This document shows, piece by piece, positions 43,645 through 55,085 of a DNA stretch of 64,000 nt. Source of the stretch: Bremia lactucae (lineage: Eukaryota; Oomycota; Peronosporomycetes; Peronosporales; Peronosporaceae). Below the pieces are notes generated by a model. It saw nothing but the letters and a program-made list of their open reading frames with translations. It searched no databases and was not told the origin of the DNA. The stretch lies in the NCBI RefSeq assembly GCF_004359215.1, contig NW_027152213.1:1904373-1968372 (forward strand), in the 5' to 3' direction. The position numbers and the translations under genes are program-made. Positions within the stretch are counted from its first letter, which is position 1. Each line of letters begins with the position of its first letter.

Positions 43645-45212
43645 CTAATGCCTCTGCTGGCCATTCACGGAAATTTGAGCAGCATTCTGTTTGCGGATCA
43701 TCTTAACTTTTTGGTGTGACACCATAATCCCGATCGCCGTGGATACAACCGTAAAGATTGTCGTAGCGGCCGCCACAGTGATCCAAGCGGTCGGGCTTAG
43801 ACCCACAAATTTTTTGTCGCCACCACTGTCGACGGACGTGCTTGCCTGAGCACCGGCTTTAGCCCCCGTAGGAACAACAGGAAACACATTCAAGCCGCAA
43901 TTAATCTTCGAGTCCGCCACAAGCTTAATAAAGCCGCTTTCACCCCACGAGCTACCGTACGAATTCTTAAGAATCCAATAATCACCTACCGTTGAATCCG
44001 TCCCATAACCTACTAACAATAAAGCGTGATTTAAGTCGTTCTTCGATGCCATGTCCCCATTATTAGGACAATTATAAAATCCGCCAGCATATTCGCCAAA
44101 GCCACCATTAGAGGTGATTGCAACAGCGATAGGCTGTTTCTGTAAAGCGGAGCGAAGCAAAACCGTGCAGCTATTCGAGACAGTACAATCGAGACCCACA
44201 ACCTGCTCGTAACCAGTAATACTCGCGGCTGCTTCACTTGGAATGGTCTGGCACACCGACGTCGAATTCGAAAAGCTCGCAGGATTGGCGTCGTCGTATG
44301 GCATGGTAAGTTCTGTCACAAGTCCCCATCCATTCTGCGCTGCATCCATGAACGCGCCGTGAGTCATGCCACCATTACATCCATCGTTTTGGGATTCCCA
44401 TATAATCTCGCTTTGCATCCAGGTTGCACCGTCAACCCCATTCTCCGTAGCCCAACAATACTGAAACGTTTGAGTCGTTCGTAACGAGCTGCATGTTAGA
44501 AACTGCTGCGGCGATAGCGACACGGCAGTCGAAGCGTTCTCGGCAATCACCACCGCGGTCTCAATTGCGTCGGCAGCTACAAACGACCAGCAACTTCCAC
44601 AACTTTTTTGACTCTTGACAGGTGAGCACACACTGTGGCCCATTGCATTTTCCTTGTCACACCAATTCCAATATACCGAGCTATTTGAGCTCGAGCTAGT
44701 GCTATTAGTCGTACCACTGACTTCCTGTAGTCGGCGACTATAAGCAGAATATATTTCTTGATCCACAAATTGAAAGGCCGACAGCTTTCGTGTCGACGGC
44801 ACGCTTAAATGGCGCTCATTTACACCCATGTCATACGAAAATTCGTGACGAACTTGCCTCGCGTACATGTTAACGTCTAAATAAAAAAACTTTAGTTAAT
44901 CATTCGGGTTAAGCTCCTATTAACAGCCGTCTCACCTTCCAGGTACGTCATGTGCTCCTGCAAGTTACGATTATACGCTTCTCTAATGCTAAAAGGCACG
45001 TTGCTGCGCTTTAGAAATAGCTCGCGCAGTGCGCGCGAATCGATGACTCGGCCACTCTCTCCAGCCCACTGGCATGATGAGTCCTCAGTTCGGACAGATG
45101 GACACCAGACGAGTGTGCCCACTCGTTGGTTCGTCATTGAGACCGCGGCGGCATGAGCAAGCACTGCTAAAAGCACGAGGACAATAGCTCGACCCCGCAT
45201 CTGTGCAAACAT
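43645..45212 (-). CDS. Papain-family (C1A) cysteine peptidase with C-terminal membrane anchor, two exons
   Basis: Exons 44936-45212 and 43645-44876 give 502 residues; the intron 44877-44935 is 59 nt, GT-AG. A signal peptide (about 1-24, hydrophobic LVLLAVLAHAAA) and a propeptide are followed by the mature enzyme. Catalytic residues are all present: oxyanion Gln182 and Cys188 in QKSCGSCWSF, His376 in LNHALLLVGYG and Asn397 in ILKNSYGSSWGE. A hydrophobic helix (about 456-479) and a basic tail close the protein, so it is probably a type I membrane-bound protease of the secretory pathway, vacuole or cell surface, not a plain lysosomal cathepsin. MFAQM offers two possible starts four codons apart. 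Confidence 0.9.
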
Positions 45213-45613
45213 GAAGGCGACTGGACTTGCAGGTGGAGCTTTGTATAGGCTGGGAAGCCAGGAAAAAAGAAAAGATGTGTAGAACAGTAAGCCCTGATAA
45301 ATATAGACAATTTTATGAATTCAGCCCCTAATGTTGCTGTCCATCCTGGATTTATATTTACTGTAAGTACTGGATTTTGTGTTCGCATGACGTCTTCCGA
45401 TCTCAAACTGTTGTCAGCTTTTATGTACAATACAACCTGTCTAAAATAAATAATGCTGGGACGCCTCTTACTGATACATTTTAAATGCTTATAATTTTAA
45501 ACAGGTGTACTACTTCACAGATAAATTAATTATTTCGCTTTTTTGGAGGGATGTAGTCATAAAAGAAAGGCCTCTCCCCCCAATCCCCTAAGAACAACTC
45601 AGCAGCACATCAA
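45213..45613. other. Upstream region of the peptidase gene
   Basis: About 400 bases between the peptidase start and family B LTR. It should contain the promoter. A short purine/pyrimidine-biased stretch (45585-45600) is seen. Nothing else recognised. Confidence 0.5.
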
Positions 45614-45869
45614 CATAATAGGGCACACATCGGTTGGAGAACGGTTGTTGTGGTACATTACTATATGGGTAAATACCCTTTGATCCTGATTTAAAAAAGC
45701 TAATTACTTAAACCCATTTATTATTTCTGGGGCCGCCAGATTTATACCTGGCGGCGACCACATTTGTTACCCAAGGGTAATGTTTTAGATTAAATAATTA
45801 TATAGAGTGCAGTTCCTCTTTTGATCTTAAAGCATTAAGAGCCTTCCTAAGGCTTGCGCATTGATATCC
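45614..45869 (+). repeat. 5' LTR of family B copy 2
   Basis: Begins cataatagggcacacatcgg (compare tgtaatggggcacatatcgg at 52518) and matches 13557-13807. The exact 3' border is not fixed; the shared part with copy 1 ends at gcttgcgcattgat. Confidence 0.7.
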
Positions 45870-45879
45870 CTCTTTTCCA

Positions 45880-46195
45880 TCGAATGTCTTTACATTGAAA
45901 GCTAGAGGGCGAGCCTTCGGCTCTGATAATAGGTACAGAGATGTACTGCGTTGGCATCGATGCCGGAAGGTGATCTTGTACCTGGCCGATTAGGAAGGAT
46001 TCATATTGCATGAAAGCTTCAAGCCTTGCATGCAGGACCTCTGATCCCTGGGATATAATGAACTCAGAGGAAGACTTTCAGGCTCAGAGAGTCTCTTAGT
46101 TCTATAGAACTAATGGGTTTAACAACTCAGGGAGTTGTACAAGCTATTAAAGCCTAATGAATCCGATTTCAAGGGATTCAGGGGTTCGTAGTAGA
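45880..46195 (+). pseudogene. Family B Gag N-terminal segment
   Basis: Reads ESFKPCMQDL and the RLSGSES region, homologous to the minus strand of 14168-13870 in copy 1. Several stops. Confidence 0.45.
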
Positions 46196-46396
46196 GCCGA
46201 CGGCAGACCATACTCGGTGGATTTAAACGTGCCACTCCACGTATATCAGGGATATTGCCCCAATGAGGTCCTGGCGAACCGCCACTAGTGTCACTACGGA
46301 CACTCAGTATGGTGTCACGTCGGCCGACCGTACTCGGTGGACTTGGATGTGCCATTCCACGTGTCTCAGGGATATTACACCCTTGATGACTCGGCC
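46196..46396 (+). repeat. Two-unit direct repeat within family B
   Basis: Two ~70-base units (about 46196-46262 and 46319-46390) share accgtactcggtgga / accatactcggtgga, gtgcca.tccacgt and cagggatatt, separated by ~55 bases. Confidence 0.6.
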
Positions 46397-46499
46397 TTAG
46401 ACCAACAATGCGTTCAGCATACAGTGAATCGTTATTACAACGAGGGTCACTCGACGGAGTACAAGCCGTCCCACTTCCTTCTACTGAGTCGGGCTCAGA

Positions 46500-47965
46500 A
46501 TAAACGATTTTAACAGTGCTCAGACAATCCAATGTCTAAACCACTGACAGACTCGGTCAATGATCCGCGCCAATAGCGATTTTTTTGCTGCCTAGCAAAG
46601 GTGGGTTCATGACTCTCCGCAACTTTGCTAGGAACATTGCGCGGGGCGCTTAAGGTCTTAGACCTCCAATCGATCCATGGCACATGGCGTTCAAGCCAGG
46701 CCATACCAAGGATGAGTTCATATCACGAATCCAAATCAAGGACGAGACAGCGTTTCAAACTGTCAAAGTCCTGAAACTTTTACCTAAGTTCAATGGAACT
46801 TTAGGAATAGTGACACGGTCCCAGTCGCTAACCGAACAGTGATTGTATCGCTTTTATGCGCTTAAGCGCCTCAACGTTTTGTTGACTTCTTATCAAGGAA
46901 AGACGTCGGGCATAATTGCTAGATGCTCCTTAGTCAACAAGATTGACCATGGCTTATCAAAGCCCTTCAGGCGACTAACAATCCAGGTTTGTACTCACGG
47001 CCCCGTACCATTGCGCACGGAGCTAATTGGGGCTAGGTCCTGTTTACTCTCACCTCCTAGAGGTTCAACAGAGGCTAGGTCTTCTCCAGTAGGGCGCTTC
47101 GCACGTACTGGGTATCGACGTTTTCCAGCACCGTACCAGATTTCTGGTATAGGTCGGAATTGGTGCTCTTTCGAGCTTAAAGCGTATTTCGTAGGGTCAG
47201 GCCGGACGTAAATGTTTCGTGTTTCCGCACATAAAACATCTACGTTTATTCTTATGCTGTTCCACAGCTTAGAAAGCCTCATCTCCTTTCTCGACGAGGC
47301 TTGGATCGATGGGTTCCGGTCTATTAGATGGTACCCATGTGCTCGAAGAGCTTGTTCGGTAAACAGGCGTGCTAACACGAGCACGCCTGTTTCCTAAACA
47401 AGCTTTTAAGGAAGTCGAACCCAGCGCGTAGCGCTATGGCAACTGCCTCTTCGAAAGTGGCAGGATGTGATCGGAATAATCCCGTCCGGGTAATGCCCTC
47501 ATCGAGACCCCCCACAAAGATTATAACGACAATTGTTTCTTGCTCCGGGTCTTGATGCATAGATGCAATAAGAGTACTCAACTCCTGGACATAGCCCCCT
47601 AGGGTTCGTTTAACCTGTCGAGTCGCTAGGAGCGGTGCTCGCATGCGAAAGCCTGATCAGGCGGTGCAAACATGCTAGTCATTTGCTGTTTCAGCGAATC
47701 CCATGAGAGAAAAGCGTCGTTTATGGACGTACTGCACGATAGTGCCCACTCCATGGCTCTACCTCAGAGTTTAAAAATGTCCATATCCACCTTTTGCCGT
47801 TCTGTTAAGAACAAGACGGAGTCAATGGACATCCCCATCTGCTTTATCCAAATTGGGAGATTTTCTCTGTTAGAGATAGAAGCCTTTCTAAGGTATATAC
47901 TCTTGGGCACTAGTTGCCATTTAGTGTCAATAATGACACTATTGGCGGTTCGCCAGCGCATTTTG
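46500..47965 (-). pseudogene. Family B gag-protease segment inverted in place
   Basis: The minus strand, against the rest of the element. From right to left it reads ENLPIWIKQMGMSIDSVLF (gag, about 47850), FVGGLDEGITRTGLFRSHPA (47500), a decayed zinc knuckle (47230), EHQFRPIPEIWYGAGK and a protease ending in AWLERHVPWIDWRSK (46690). Homologous blocks lie on the plus strand at 14170-15430. No N separates it from its flanks. Confidence 0.7.
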
Positions 47966-48665
47966 GTTCAAACCCTTTAATGCACGTGAAGCGACACGTA
48001 AACAATCGCTGGGTAAGAAAGTAAAGTTACCTAAGTCCTTGTCGGATTTCGAATTCGACACCATGTCTGGTGTAGAACCGATACAGGCTGGAAAATTCGG
48101 GGACGTGAACGTCCCGGCCTCTAAATGGCGTATTGTCTCTACTCCAAGGCAGGAGAGACGCGAAGCGTTTATTCCCTTATAAAGTGATACGAGTGAGCAA
48201 TTCCTCACGCTTGCGAATGGTGTAACCCGTACAATTGGAGGAGAAGGTAGCTTTGCAGCAATCTGTTCGTTACGTGCTCTTTTAGAGCTAGACGAAATGT
48301 GTATTGATGAGTGCGGCTGAGCCTTAAAGGCTGGCGACTTATCTGAGATGGTGGTCATTCGACGACGATTGAGTTAAACTCATCGTCACTTTTGGACGAA
48401 GCTGTCCTGGATGACACAAAAGTTGCACTTAGTGCGCGGGGGAAGATCATCGATCCTTAAAGTTTCTACGGATCAATTTTATTTTGATTAAGAAATTCCA
48501 AGATGTGATATGTACCAATCAACCATCTGTTTTACGTCGGATAGAGGTGTCCGTTATGAAGTTGACATAGTTCCGGGAAGCAAATATTGTGTCACACGAC
48601 AGTGGCCTTTACCAAGGGAGCAGTGTGACGTCGTTGTGACGATTTCGTGCTAACCACGAGGCTGG
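47966..48665 (+). pseudogene. Family B linker and start of RT
   Basis: The plus strand reads SLGKKVKLPKSLSDFEFDTM and KWRIVSTPRQERREAF. Near 48560-48600 follows a decayed form of the block DIVPGSKYCVTRQWPLPREQ, which precedes RT. Stops present. Confidence 0.55.
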
Positions 48666-48666
48666 A

Positions 48667-49420
48667 ATGGTACGAGAGAGCAAATCTCCCCTTTCGAAAC
48701 CGACATTTTGTGTTAAAAAGCCAAATGGTAAATGGCGCATTGTACATGCTTATAATAAGCTTAATGTTGCCACTGTGCCAGCACAAACCCCCATTCCTAG
48801 AAAGGTTGTTTTTCAGAACAATATGGTGGGATGTACATTGTACAGTGTTTCTGACTTAGTGGTTACTACCAACTGCTCATGCGATATTCCGCTTACAGCG
48901 GTTAGCACTCCAGCGAAATGCTATGGGAGTAGTAATTTATGCCACAAGGGCGTTCCAACGCCTTGGCAAGATTTAATCGTCTCGTGACGAACTATTCCGC
49001 CGTCATCGAGGATATGCACAGACTTTTTCAAATGAAATTTTTGTCCATAGTCGTGCGGAGTAGGGTCGGTCGGATATGAAAAACCATTTAGACCATTGCG
49101 AGCAGTGCGTGAGTGTATGCGCACAATTAAATTGTATGCCAATGCATCTAAATACATTTTTGGCGCAGAAGAAATTCCTTTCTTAGGGTGCTTTGTTGGG
49201 AAGCGAGGCCTTAGAGCGGATCCCGCTAAGGTAAAAAAGCATAGTCGATTGGTCGGTTCCTAGAAACCAAAAGGATTTGCGTAAGTGGTTGGGTCACGCC
49301 AATTATTTGCACAAAAATAGCAAAAATTACGCTGATATAACTAGGCCATTATCTAATCTCAAAATACAGAATGGTGCTGGACTAGCACAGAACATAATGA
49401 TTTTCAAGCAGTAAAGGATA
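48667..49420 (+). pseudogene. Family B reverse transcriptase (decayed)
   Basis: Reads SKPTFCVKKPNGKWRIVHAY and KLNVATVPAQTPIPRK, then breaks up. The YxDD box cannot be found in any frame. The thumb returns near 49200-49360 as GKRGLRADPAKV and KDLRKWLGHANYLHKN. Confidence 0.75.
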
Positions 49421-49429
49421 GTCTTATCC

Positions 49430-50004
49430 ATGCCCCAATTCTGGCACTACCGAATCCAAATTGGCCTTTCACTGTCGTCTGTGACGCATCAGATTTTGCC
49501 ATTGGCAGTGCTCTGTTACAAACAGATGTTGATGGGCGTGAACCTGTTATTGCGTTCGAATCTCGACAGCTTAAAGCTGCGGAAAAGAACTATCCAGTTC
49601 ATGACAAAGAATTGCTTGCTATGAAGTATGCTCTCAACAAATTTAGTGTTCATCTGCTCGGCTCTAAGCCGTTCGTGATATATACAGATCACGCGTCCTT
49701 ACGCACGGCGACTAAGTCGCCCCATCTCTCACAGCAAATGGCCCGATGGCTATCCTTTTTCGCCGAGTACAACTCCGCTCACTTTACTACTATCGTGTCG
49801 CTTATTACTGACTTATTTCGTTCGGCTTACGCCAAGAATGAACAGTGTATAGCTCTGTTACGAGCTCTAAAGAACTATGACTCGGGTTTTAAATTGTCGG
49901 CACGTTTCCGTGCAAGGATAGATCAATTTTGTATCGATAACGGCCTGTTGCTTTATTGCACGGATATTGCGGATGCTCCGCGCATCGTTGTTTCTCATGA
50001 TTAG
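49430..50004 (+). pseudogene. Family B RNase H
   Basis: Reads LALPNPNWPFTVVCDASDFA, ESRQLKAAEKNYPVHDKELL, MKYALNKFSVHLLGSKPF and YTDHASLRTATKSPHLS. The catalytic CDAS and YTD Asp and the KELL Glu are kept. One frameshift near 49600. Confidence 0.85.
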
Positions 50005-51270
50005 GATTTAAAGTATCGATTTCTGTACGAAATACATGATACTGTTCTTGGTGGTCATCTCGTTAGATGAAGGACCTACGGCTCCGTGAGCTAGTTTTAT
50101 TGGTGGCCCAAGCTCTTCAAATGGGTCAGCACATACGTTTGCACATGCGGAACTTGCAAACCGGTTAAACCCTCGGCACATGCTGCTGCGCCACTGGCAT
50201 GTCTGCCCGTACCCGTAGGTGTTGGGAGTCCATTAGTATGGATTTTTTTTTAGGTCTACCGAAAGATGCGGCCGGTAACTCTGGAATAGTGGTATTTGTT
50301 GACCGATTGAACAAAATGGCTCATTTAGTGGCTGTGCCAGATACCATTGATGGTGAAGGTACAGCAAGGCTGTTCATTGATCGCGTGTTTCGACAATACG
50401 GTTTGCCAGTGGCAATTGTCTTTGATGGGGACCCCCCCCGTTTCAATCATAAATCAATTTTCCAAGTGCTGGCACCAGATTGGACATGCCCTCCGCGGAC
50501 CATCCGCACACCGATGGTTAAACTGCACGTGTCAATTGCGTCGTTGAAGACGTTTTACGCAGCGTCTGTGCTCAAACACCAAAGCGCTGGAGCTCAATGC
50601 TCCCAGTGGCAAAATTTGCGTTATAACGCTGTCCATGCCTATAACGGCTATACTCCGTTCTATTTCAACGGTCTCACCCATCTACGCGTTCCTTAAACGA
50701 TACCACTGCGTGGTTCACGGCATGGTGGGGGATAATTAGCCGATAGGCTTGCTGATATCAGCCCAATTACCGTTCGGAAACAATTAAGCGAGTTCCTTGC
50801 GACGCGATTTAGTGTCTTAAGGCATGTAAGGGACTCGATGGCCGATAGCCAGGACAAACAAAAAGAACAAACAGATACCAAAGGCAGAAGCTGTATTAAA
50901 TCGTATGTGATCAGAGACCGAGTTTTATTAAACGCTAGAAATCTACCTACTAACTTGGTTTCCGCGGTCTTCAAGACCAAATTGCGCCCGCGCTATGTTA
51001 GACCATTTCCGATCGTGGCCAAGAAGAGCCTAGCTTACACGCTAAACCTTCCTAGCAAGCTACGTACACACTCAGTTTCTTACGTTGGCTTGAATAAGCT
51101 ATATTGGGACTCTTCCCACGGGGGCTTAAAGGCGCTTGCGCCAAGACAGGCGGTCGTGCCGCAGAGTGCTGCATCCTCACCAGGATGTTTAGCTGGCCCT
51201 CTCAATGAGGTTGCTGACGCTGCAGCATCGAAAGACGGTTCTGAACCGCCTCAAAAGAGCTCGTAACGGC
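50005..51270 (+). pseudogene. Family B integrase
   Basis: The zinc-finger end CTCGTCKPVKPS (about 50140) is followed by the core: SMDFFLGLPKDA (first Asp) and VFDGDPPRFN (second Asp). The block that normally carries the catalytic Glu (QTERVN) is damaged (TPMVKLHVSIASL). The tail reads RVLLNARNLPTNLVSAVFKT and AYTLNLPSKLRTHSVSYVGL. Confidence 0.8.
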
Positions 51271-51279
51271 TCTCACGAA

Positions 51280-51700
51280 GAAGTTGTGTCACGTGCTTTA
51301 AGGCATCAAATGCTTTTGTCGAGATTTCGGCCCCCTCCCGCGCTGCTTAATGCGCGAGGGAACCTTCAGTTTCACATGGAGAAACTTTTAAAGCGACATC
51401 GTCTTAAGGGCCAATACCAGTATCTGGTAAAGTGGCTAATATACCCTTTTTCTGAAAACTATTTGAAGATTGAGGTACCTCTTCGGCAATATTGCCCGTA
51501 CGCCGTTGACGTCTTTGAGCGCCAAGCTCAGGGTCAACTCGCGTCAAACAACGCTTTCCCCACTAGAAGTGGGATTAGGTGGATCTATCGCCTCAGTGCG
51601 GCTTCAATCCATGGTTGCGTGGTCAATCGAAGCACTGAAATATCGTCTAGACCTCTCTTCGTTTTGTGCATAAATGCCGAACGTAACTCGCCTTTGGCCT
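51280..51700 (+). pseudogene. Family B chromodomain region
   Basis: Reads NLQFHMEKLLKRHRLKGQYQ and YLVKWLIYPFSENYLKIEVP: the chromodomain YLVKW pattern, with the WEP position changed. The open frame runs from 51205 to 51702. Confidence 0.6.
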
Positions 51701-51930
51701 AAAGCTTGGCAAAATCAAAGCGAAGCTTCCGTTCCAATCGAATATCAGCCTTATCCGCAGACTTTCTGATATTCAAAGTATTGCGGAGGCGACAGGCCCG
51801 ATGAACCTAGTTCTCAAATGAGACTTTATTTACACTTCGTGTTTCGTAACGGTCTAAATTTCCCTCATTGAGGTCACCGCAGCTCCACTAGCTTGATCAT
51901 GTAAACGCGTCAGATACTGACCTCGCGTCA

Positions 51931-52406
51931 TTACCTTTGGCGTAAGGTATCGCTCGTGAAGAGCGTCGCAAGCAGCGATCTCCTCCGGCGTCCTCGCCGG
52001 GTCACCAGAGGTCCAGATGGCCAAACTGTGACCTGCGATCTTTTGAGACGCTCTTCCGCACTAAGCGGAGTAATTCTATATTCACTATCAGCTTTAGCTT
52101 TCGCTATCTCGGCAGTTCGACGACGAGCTTGATCCTCTATGAGGATTGTCCGCTCTTGCTCTTCATTGAGCGGATTCGTAATGATGTTGGACTCAGGGTC
52201 CTGTGTCCTGCTCAATGCAATTAAGACATCAGCGGCACCACGTTCTGGGAATGGATTCAGGCCCGCCGACGTTCATCCGGAGGAGAAGGCGTGTAAGAGC
52301 GACGCTCTTTCTCCTCATCCTCTGATGGAGAGTGACTTTCAAAGCTCACCATTCCCTCATCGTCGAGGAAGGTGCTAAGAGTCTGTGACTCATGCTTGAT
52401 TGTCAT
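51931..52406 (-). pseudogene. Antisense ORF of family B
   Basis: The minus strand, opposite to the element, between chromodomain and polypurine tract. An ATG at about 52406 starts MTIKHESQTLSTFLDDEG and an acidic/basic block (PSEDEEKERRSYTPSPPDE). After one frameshift near 52250, a charged helix follows (LNEEQERTILIEDQARRRTA, ITPLSAEERLKR). The layout is the same as in families C and E. Only one copy is available, so coding status is weaker. Confidence 0.45.
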
Positions 52407-52507
52407 GGGACAAAGGAACGAAGAACACAACCGAAAGGTTAGCTTTTTAGGTTCCAACCTCAAAGTTGAAATGAAGCGAATGTTGTCATTTGGTGTCATC
52501 AGTCTGA

Positions 52508-52577
52508 CGGGAAAGGGTGTAATGGGGCACATATCGGTTGGAGAACGTTGTTGTGGTGCATTTACTTAATGGGTAAA
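52508..52577 (+). repeat. Polypurine tract and 3' LTR start of family B
   Basis: The tract cgggaaaggg ends at 52517 and the LTR begins TGTAATGGGGCACATATCGG at 52518. It matches the LTR to about 52577, where transposon sequence takes over. Confidence 0.75.
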
Positions 52578-52584
52578 ATACATT

Positions 52585-53775
52585 TTATCCTATTCCATCC
52601 ACTGATGAAATCAGCTCTGCTGGCTTATTTCACTGCCCACCAGGATCGCATCAATCACAGCGGAGACCTTGTCCGTGAACATGCAGAGCGGATTCTGGAC
52701 GTCCAGGACATGAACCATTTCAGTTTTCCAAAGGATGGCTGGAATCCTAAATATTGAAATGGAATCCGCTCCTATCGTCGCTTAGGTGAGAACGGCTCGG
52801 TGGACATGGTTGCTGTGGAGGATGCACTTCCTCCCCTATGTGAGGTCTTCAATCAGTACGAATGGAAGGATATCTACAACATGGATGAGACTGGCTTATT
52901 CTATCGGATGCAGGTAAGCACTCTACAAAGGAGATCAAGATTTTAATATCTGGCGGCTAATGCACCTCTTCTGTTTCAGGCTAACACTTCGCTTACAAGG
53001 AACGGATAAATGTTGCAATGGTGATGGGTCCGACAAAATGCCCTTATGAATCATTGGCAAGTACGCCACTCCTCGCTGCTTTCGCCATGTCAATCTCCAG
53101 AACCTTGGTTGTCAGTATAGCAGCATGACGCAAATTATCTTCTTGGAGTGGCTGAGGGACTTCGTCGGAGAATGGCAAAGCGCAAGGTACTGCTGATCCT
53201 GGACAACTACAGTGCACACGTCCCGCTTGCTGATCTTTCGCAGCGAATCACACTTCGCGACACAACAATCCCCAACCTCCGCCCAACATGACGTCAAAGC
53301 TTCAGCCTTGCGACCAGGAAATCATACGCAACCTCAAAGCGCACTACCGGCGCAGCTTCAACCGTGTGCTTCTTCAGGATCTCGACAATGGTGCCGTTGA
53401 GCCGGCAAAGATGAACATCCTTACTATCCAATGTCAGTCTCAGCATGGGCTAACGATGTCCGCACTGAGACCATCCACAACTGATTCCGGTACTGCAACA
53501 TCTGGTCAGACCCAGCTGATGCTGCACCAGTCCTCGAGGGAGTGCCTTGACAATGAAGTCATGGTGGAACTGGAACATCAGATTGGACGCTTCAGGTATA
53601 CCGACCGATGGACATCCGCAACCTGCTAGACTATCCTGCTGAGCGGATTACATCATACATTTCAGACGTGGATGATATCATTGAGGACCACCTTCAGACT
53701 CAGCCTGAGGACGAGCAGGTTGACAGCCAGGAACTGCCTATGCGCTGGGTTTTCTCAAGTCAGTACAGCAGATGA
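52585..53775 (+). pseudogene. Decayed pogo/Tigger-like transposase (DDE_1)
   Basis: Blocks in order: LLAYFTAHQDRINHSGDLVR, EWKDIYNMDETGLFYRM (first catalytic Asp), KVLLILDNYSAH (second Asp) and a C-terminal acidic part near 53640-53760 (VDDIIEDHLQTQPEDEQVDS). These are hallmarks of the Tc1/mariner-related pogo/Tigger/Jerky transposases. Stops and frameshifts throughout. Terminal inverted repeats not found; the left end interrupts the family B LTR. Confidence 0.7.
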
Positions 53776-53905
53776 AGGAAACAGGGTTGGAGCAATCCGC
53801 ACAAACCAATTAATTTAGCCTGACATACGAGATTTCTTCAGACGTGTTTAGGTAGTGCTTTAGATTATTTAACAGTATCTGATTTTTTTCTTAAATATAT
53901 ATATA

Positions 53906-54579
53906 NNNNNNNNNNNNNNNNNNNNNNNNNNNNNNNNNNNNNNNNNNNNNNNNNNNNNNNNNNNNNNNNNNNNNNNNNNNNNNNNNNNNNNNNNNNNNNN
54001 NNNNNNNNNNNNNNNNNNNNNNNNNNNNNNNNNNNNNNNNNNNNNNNNNNNNNNNNNNNNNNNNNNNNNNNNNNNNNNNNNNNNNNNNNNNNNNNNNNNN
54101 NNNNNNNNNNNNNNNNNNNNNNNNNNNNNNNNNNNNNNNNNNNNNNNNNNNNNNNNNNNNNNNNNNNNNNNNNNNNNNNNNNNNNNNNNNNNNNNNNNNN
54201 NNNNNNNNNNNNNNNNNNNNNNNNNNNNNNNNNNNNNNNNNNNNNNNNNNNNNNNNNNNNNNNNNNNNNNNNNNNNNNNNNNNNNNNNNNNNNNNNNNNN
54301 NNNNNNNNNNNNNNNNNNNNNNNNNNNNNNNNNNNNNNNNNNNNNNNNNNNNNNNNNNNNNNNNNNNNNNNNNNNNNNNNNNNNNNNNNNNNNNNNNNNN
54401 NNNNNNNNNNNNNNNNNNNNNNNNNNNNNNNNNNNNNNNNNNNNNNNNNNNNNNNNNNNNNNNNNNNNNNNNNNNNNNNNNNNNNNNNNNNNNNNNNNNN
54501 NNNNNNNNNNNNNNNNNNNNNNNNNNNNNNNNNNNNNNNNNNNNNNNNNNNNNNNNNNNNNNNNNNNNNNNNNNNNNNN
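53906..54579. other. Assembly gap (Ns)
   Basis: Run of 674 Ns with (at)n repeats on both edges (53893-53905 and 54580-54587). An AT microsatellite probably caused the assembly break. Confidence 0.99.
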
Positions 54580-55085
54580 ATATATATGAATAACTTAAAA
54601 TAAAAGAATGGGACCTCATATTATATTTAATAATTATATTACAAAGGTTTGTTAATCAATGTATGTGCTGACCTTTAGAAGGAGGTAAATTATTACTTTA
54701 AAGGAATTATTATTTACATAGTATTATTATAAGAAGTATCCTTCTTGAAGTAATCACACAACTGGAAGAGAACAAATATTCAATGACTTTGGCGCCAATG
54801 CGTTGGATGCTGCAGCTTCAGCTGATGCACCCGGGAATGACGGAAAACCGCGGATCTTTGCAAGATAGCCGCTTGCACCTTTCGCAAACCGCCACTTGTG
54901 CGTCAGCTCCACATTTTTACGAGCACCGAGGTGTGATGGCAGAGTCCGTTAAGAGAACAACGACTAGATCGTTGGAACAGCTGATGAAGTCAGGATTGTC
55001 CTCACAAATTTAAGTTCACAGCAAAGTAACATAGAGTACAATTTTCATAAGTTGCACTGTCCACACTTAAAACATGTATTGGTAG
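54580..55085. other. AT-rich intergenic, nothing recognised
   Basis: Between the gap and the family C LTR. A short plus frame at 54783-55013 resembles no family. Confidence 0.5.

Larger units (their letters stand above)
45614..52577 (+). mobile_element. Family B Ty3/gypsy element, copy 2 (rearranged)
   Basis: Plus-oriented element: 5' LTR from about 45614, gag N-terminal segment, inverted gag-protease, RT, RNase H, integrase, chromodomain, opposite-strand ORF, polypurine tract and the first 60 bases of the 3' LTR (52518-52577), which is cut off by a DNA transposon. No intact gene remains. Confidence 0.75.

Noticed and set aside
48050..48358. 139-codon minus-strand frame
   Set aside because: The plus strand reads the family B linker here (LGKKVKLPKSLSDFEFD); the minus frame is its shadow.
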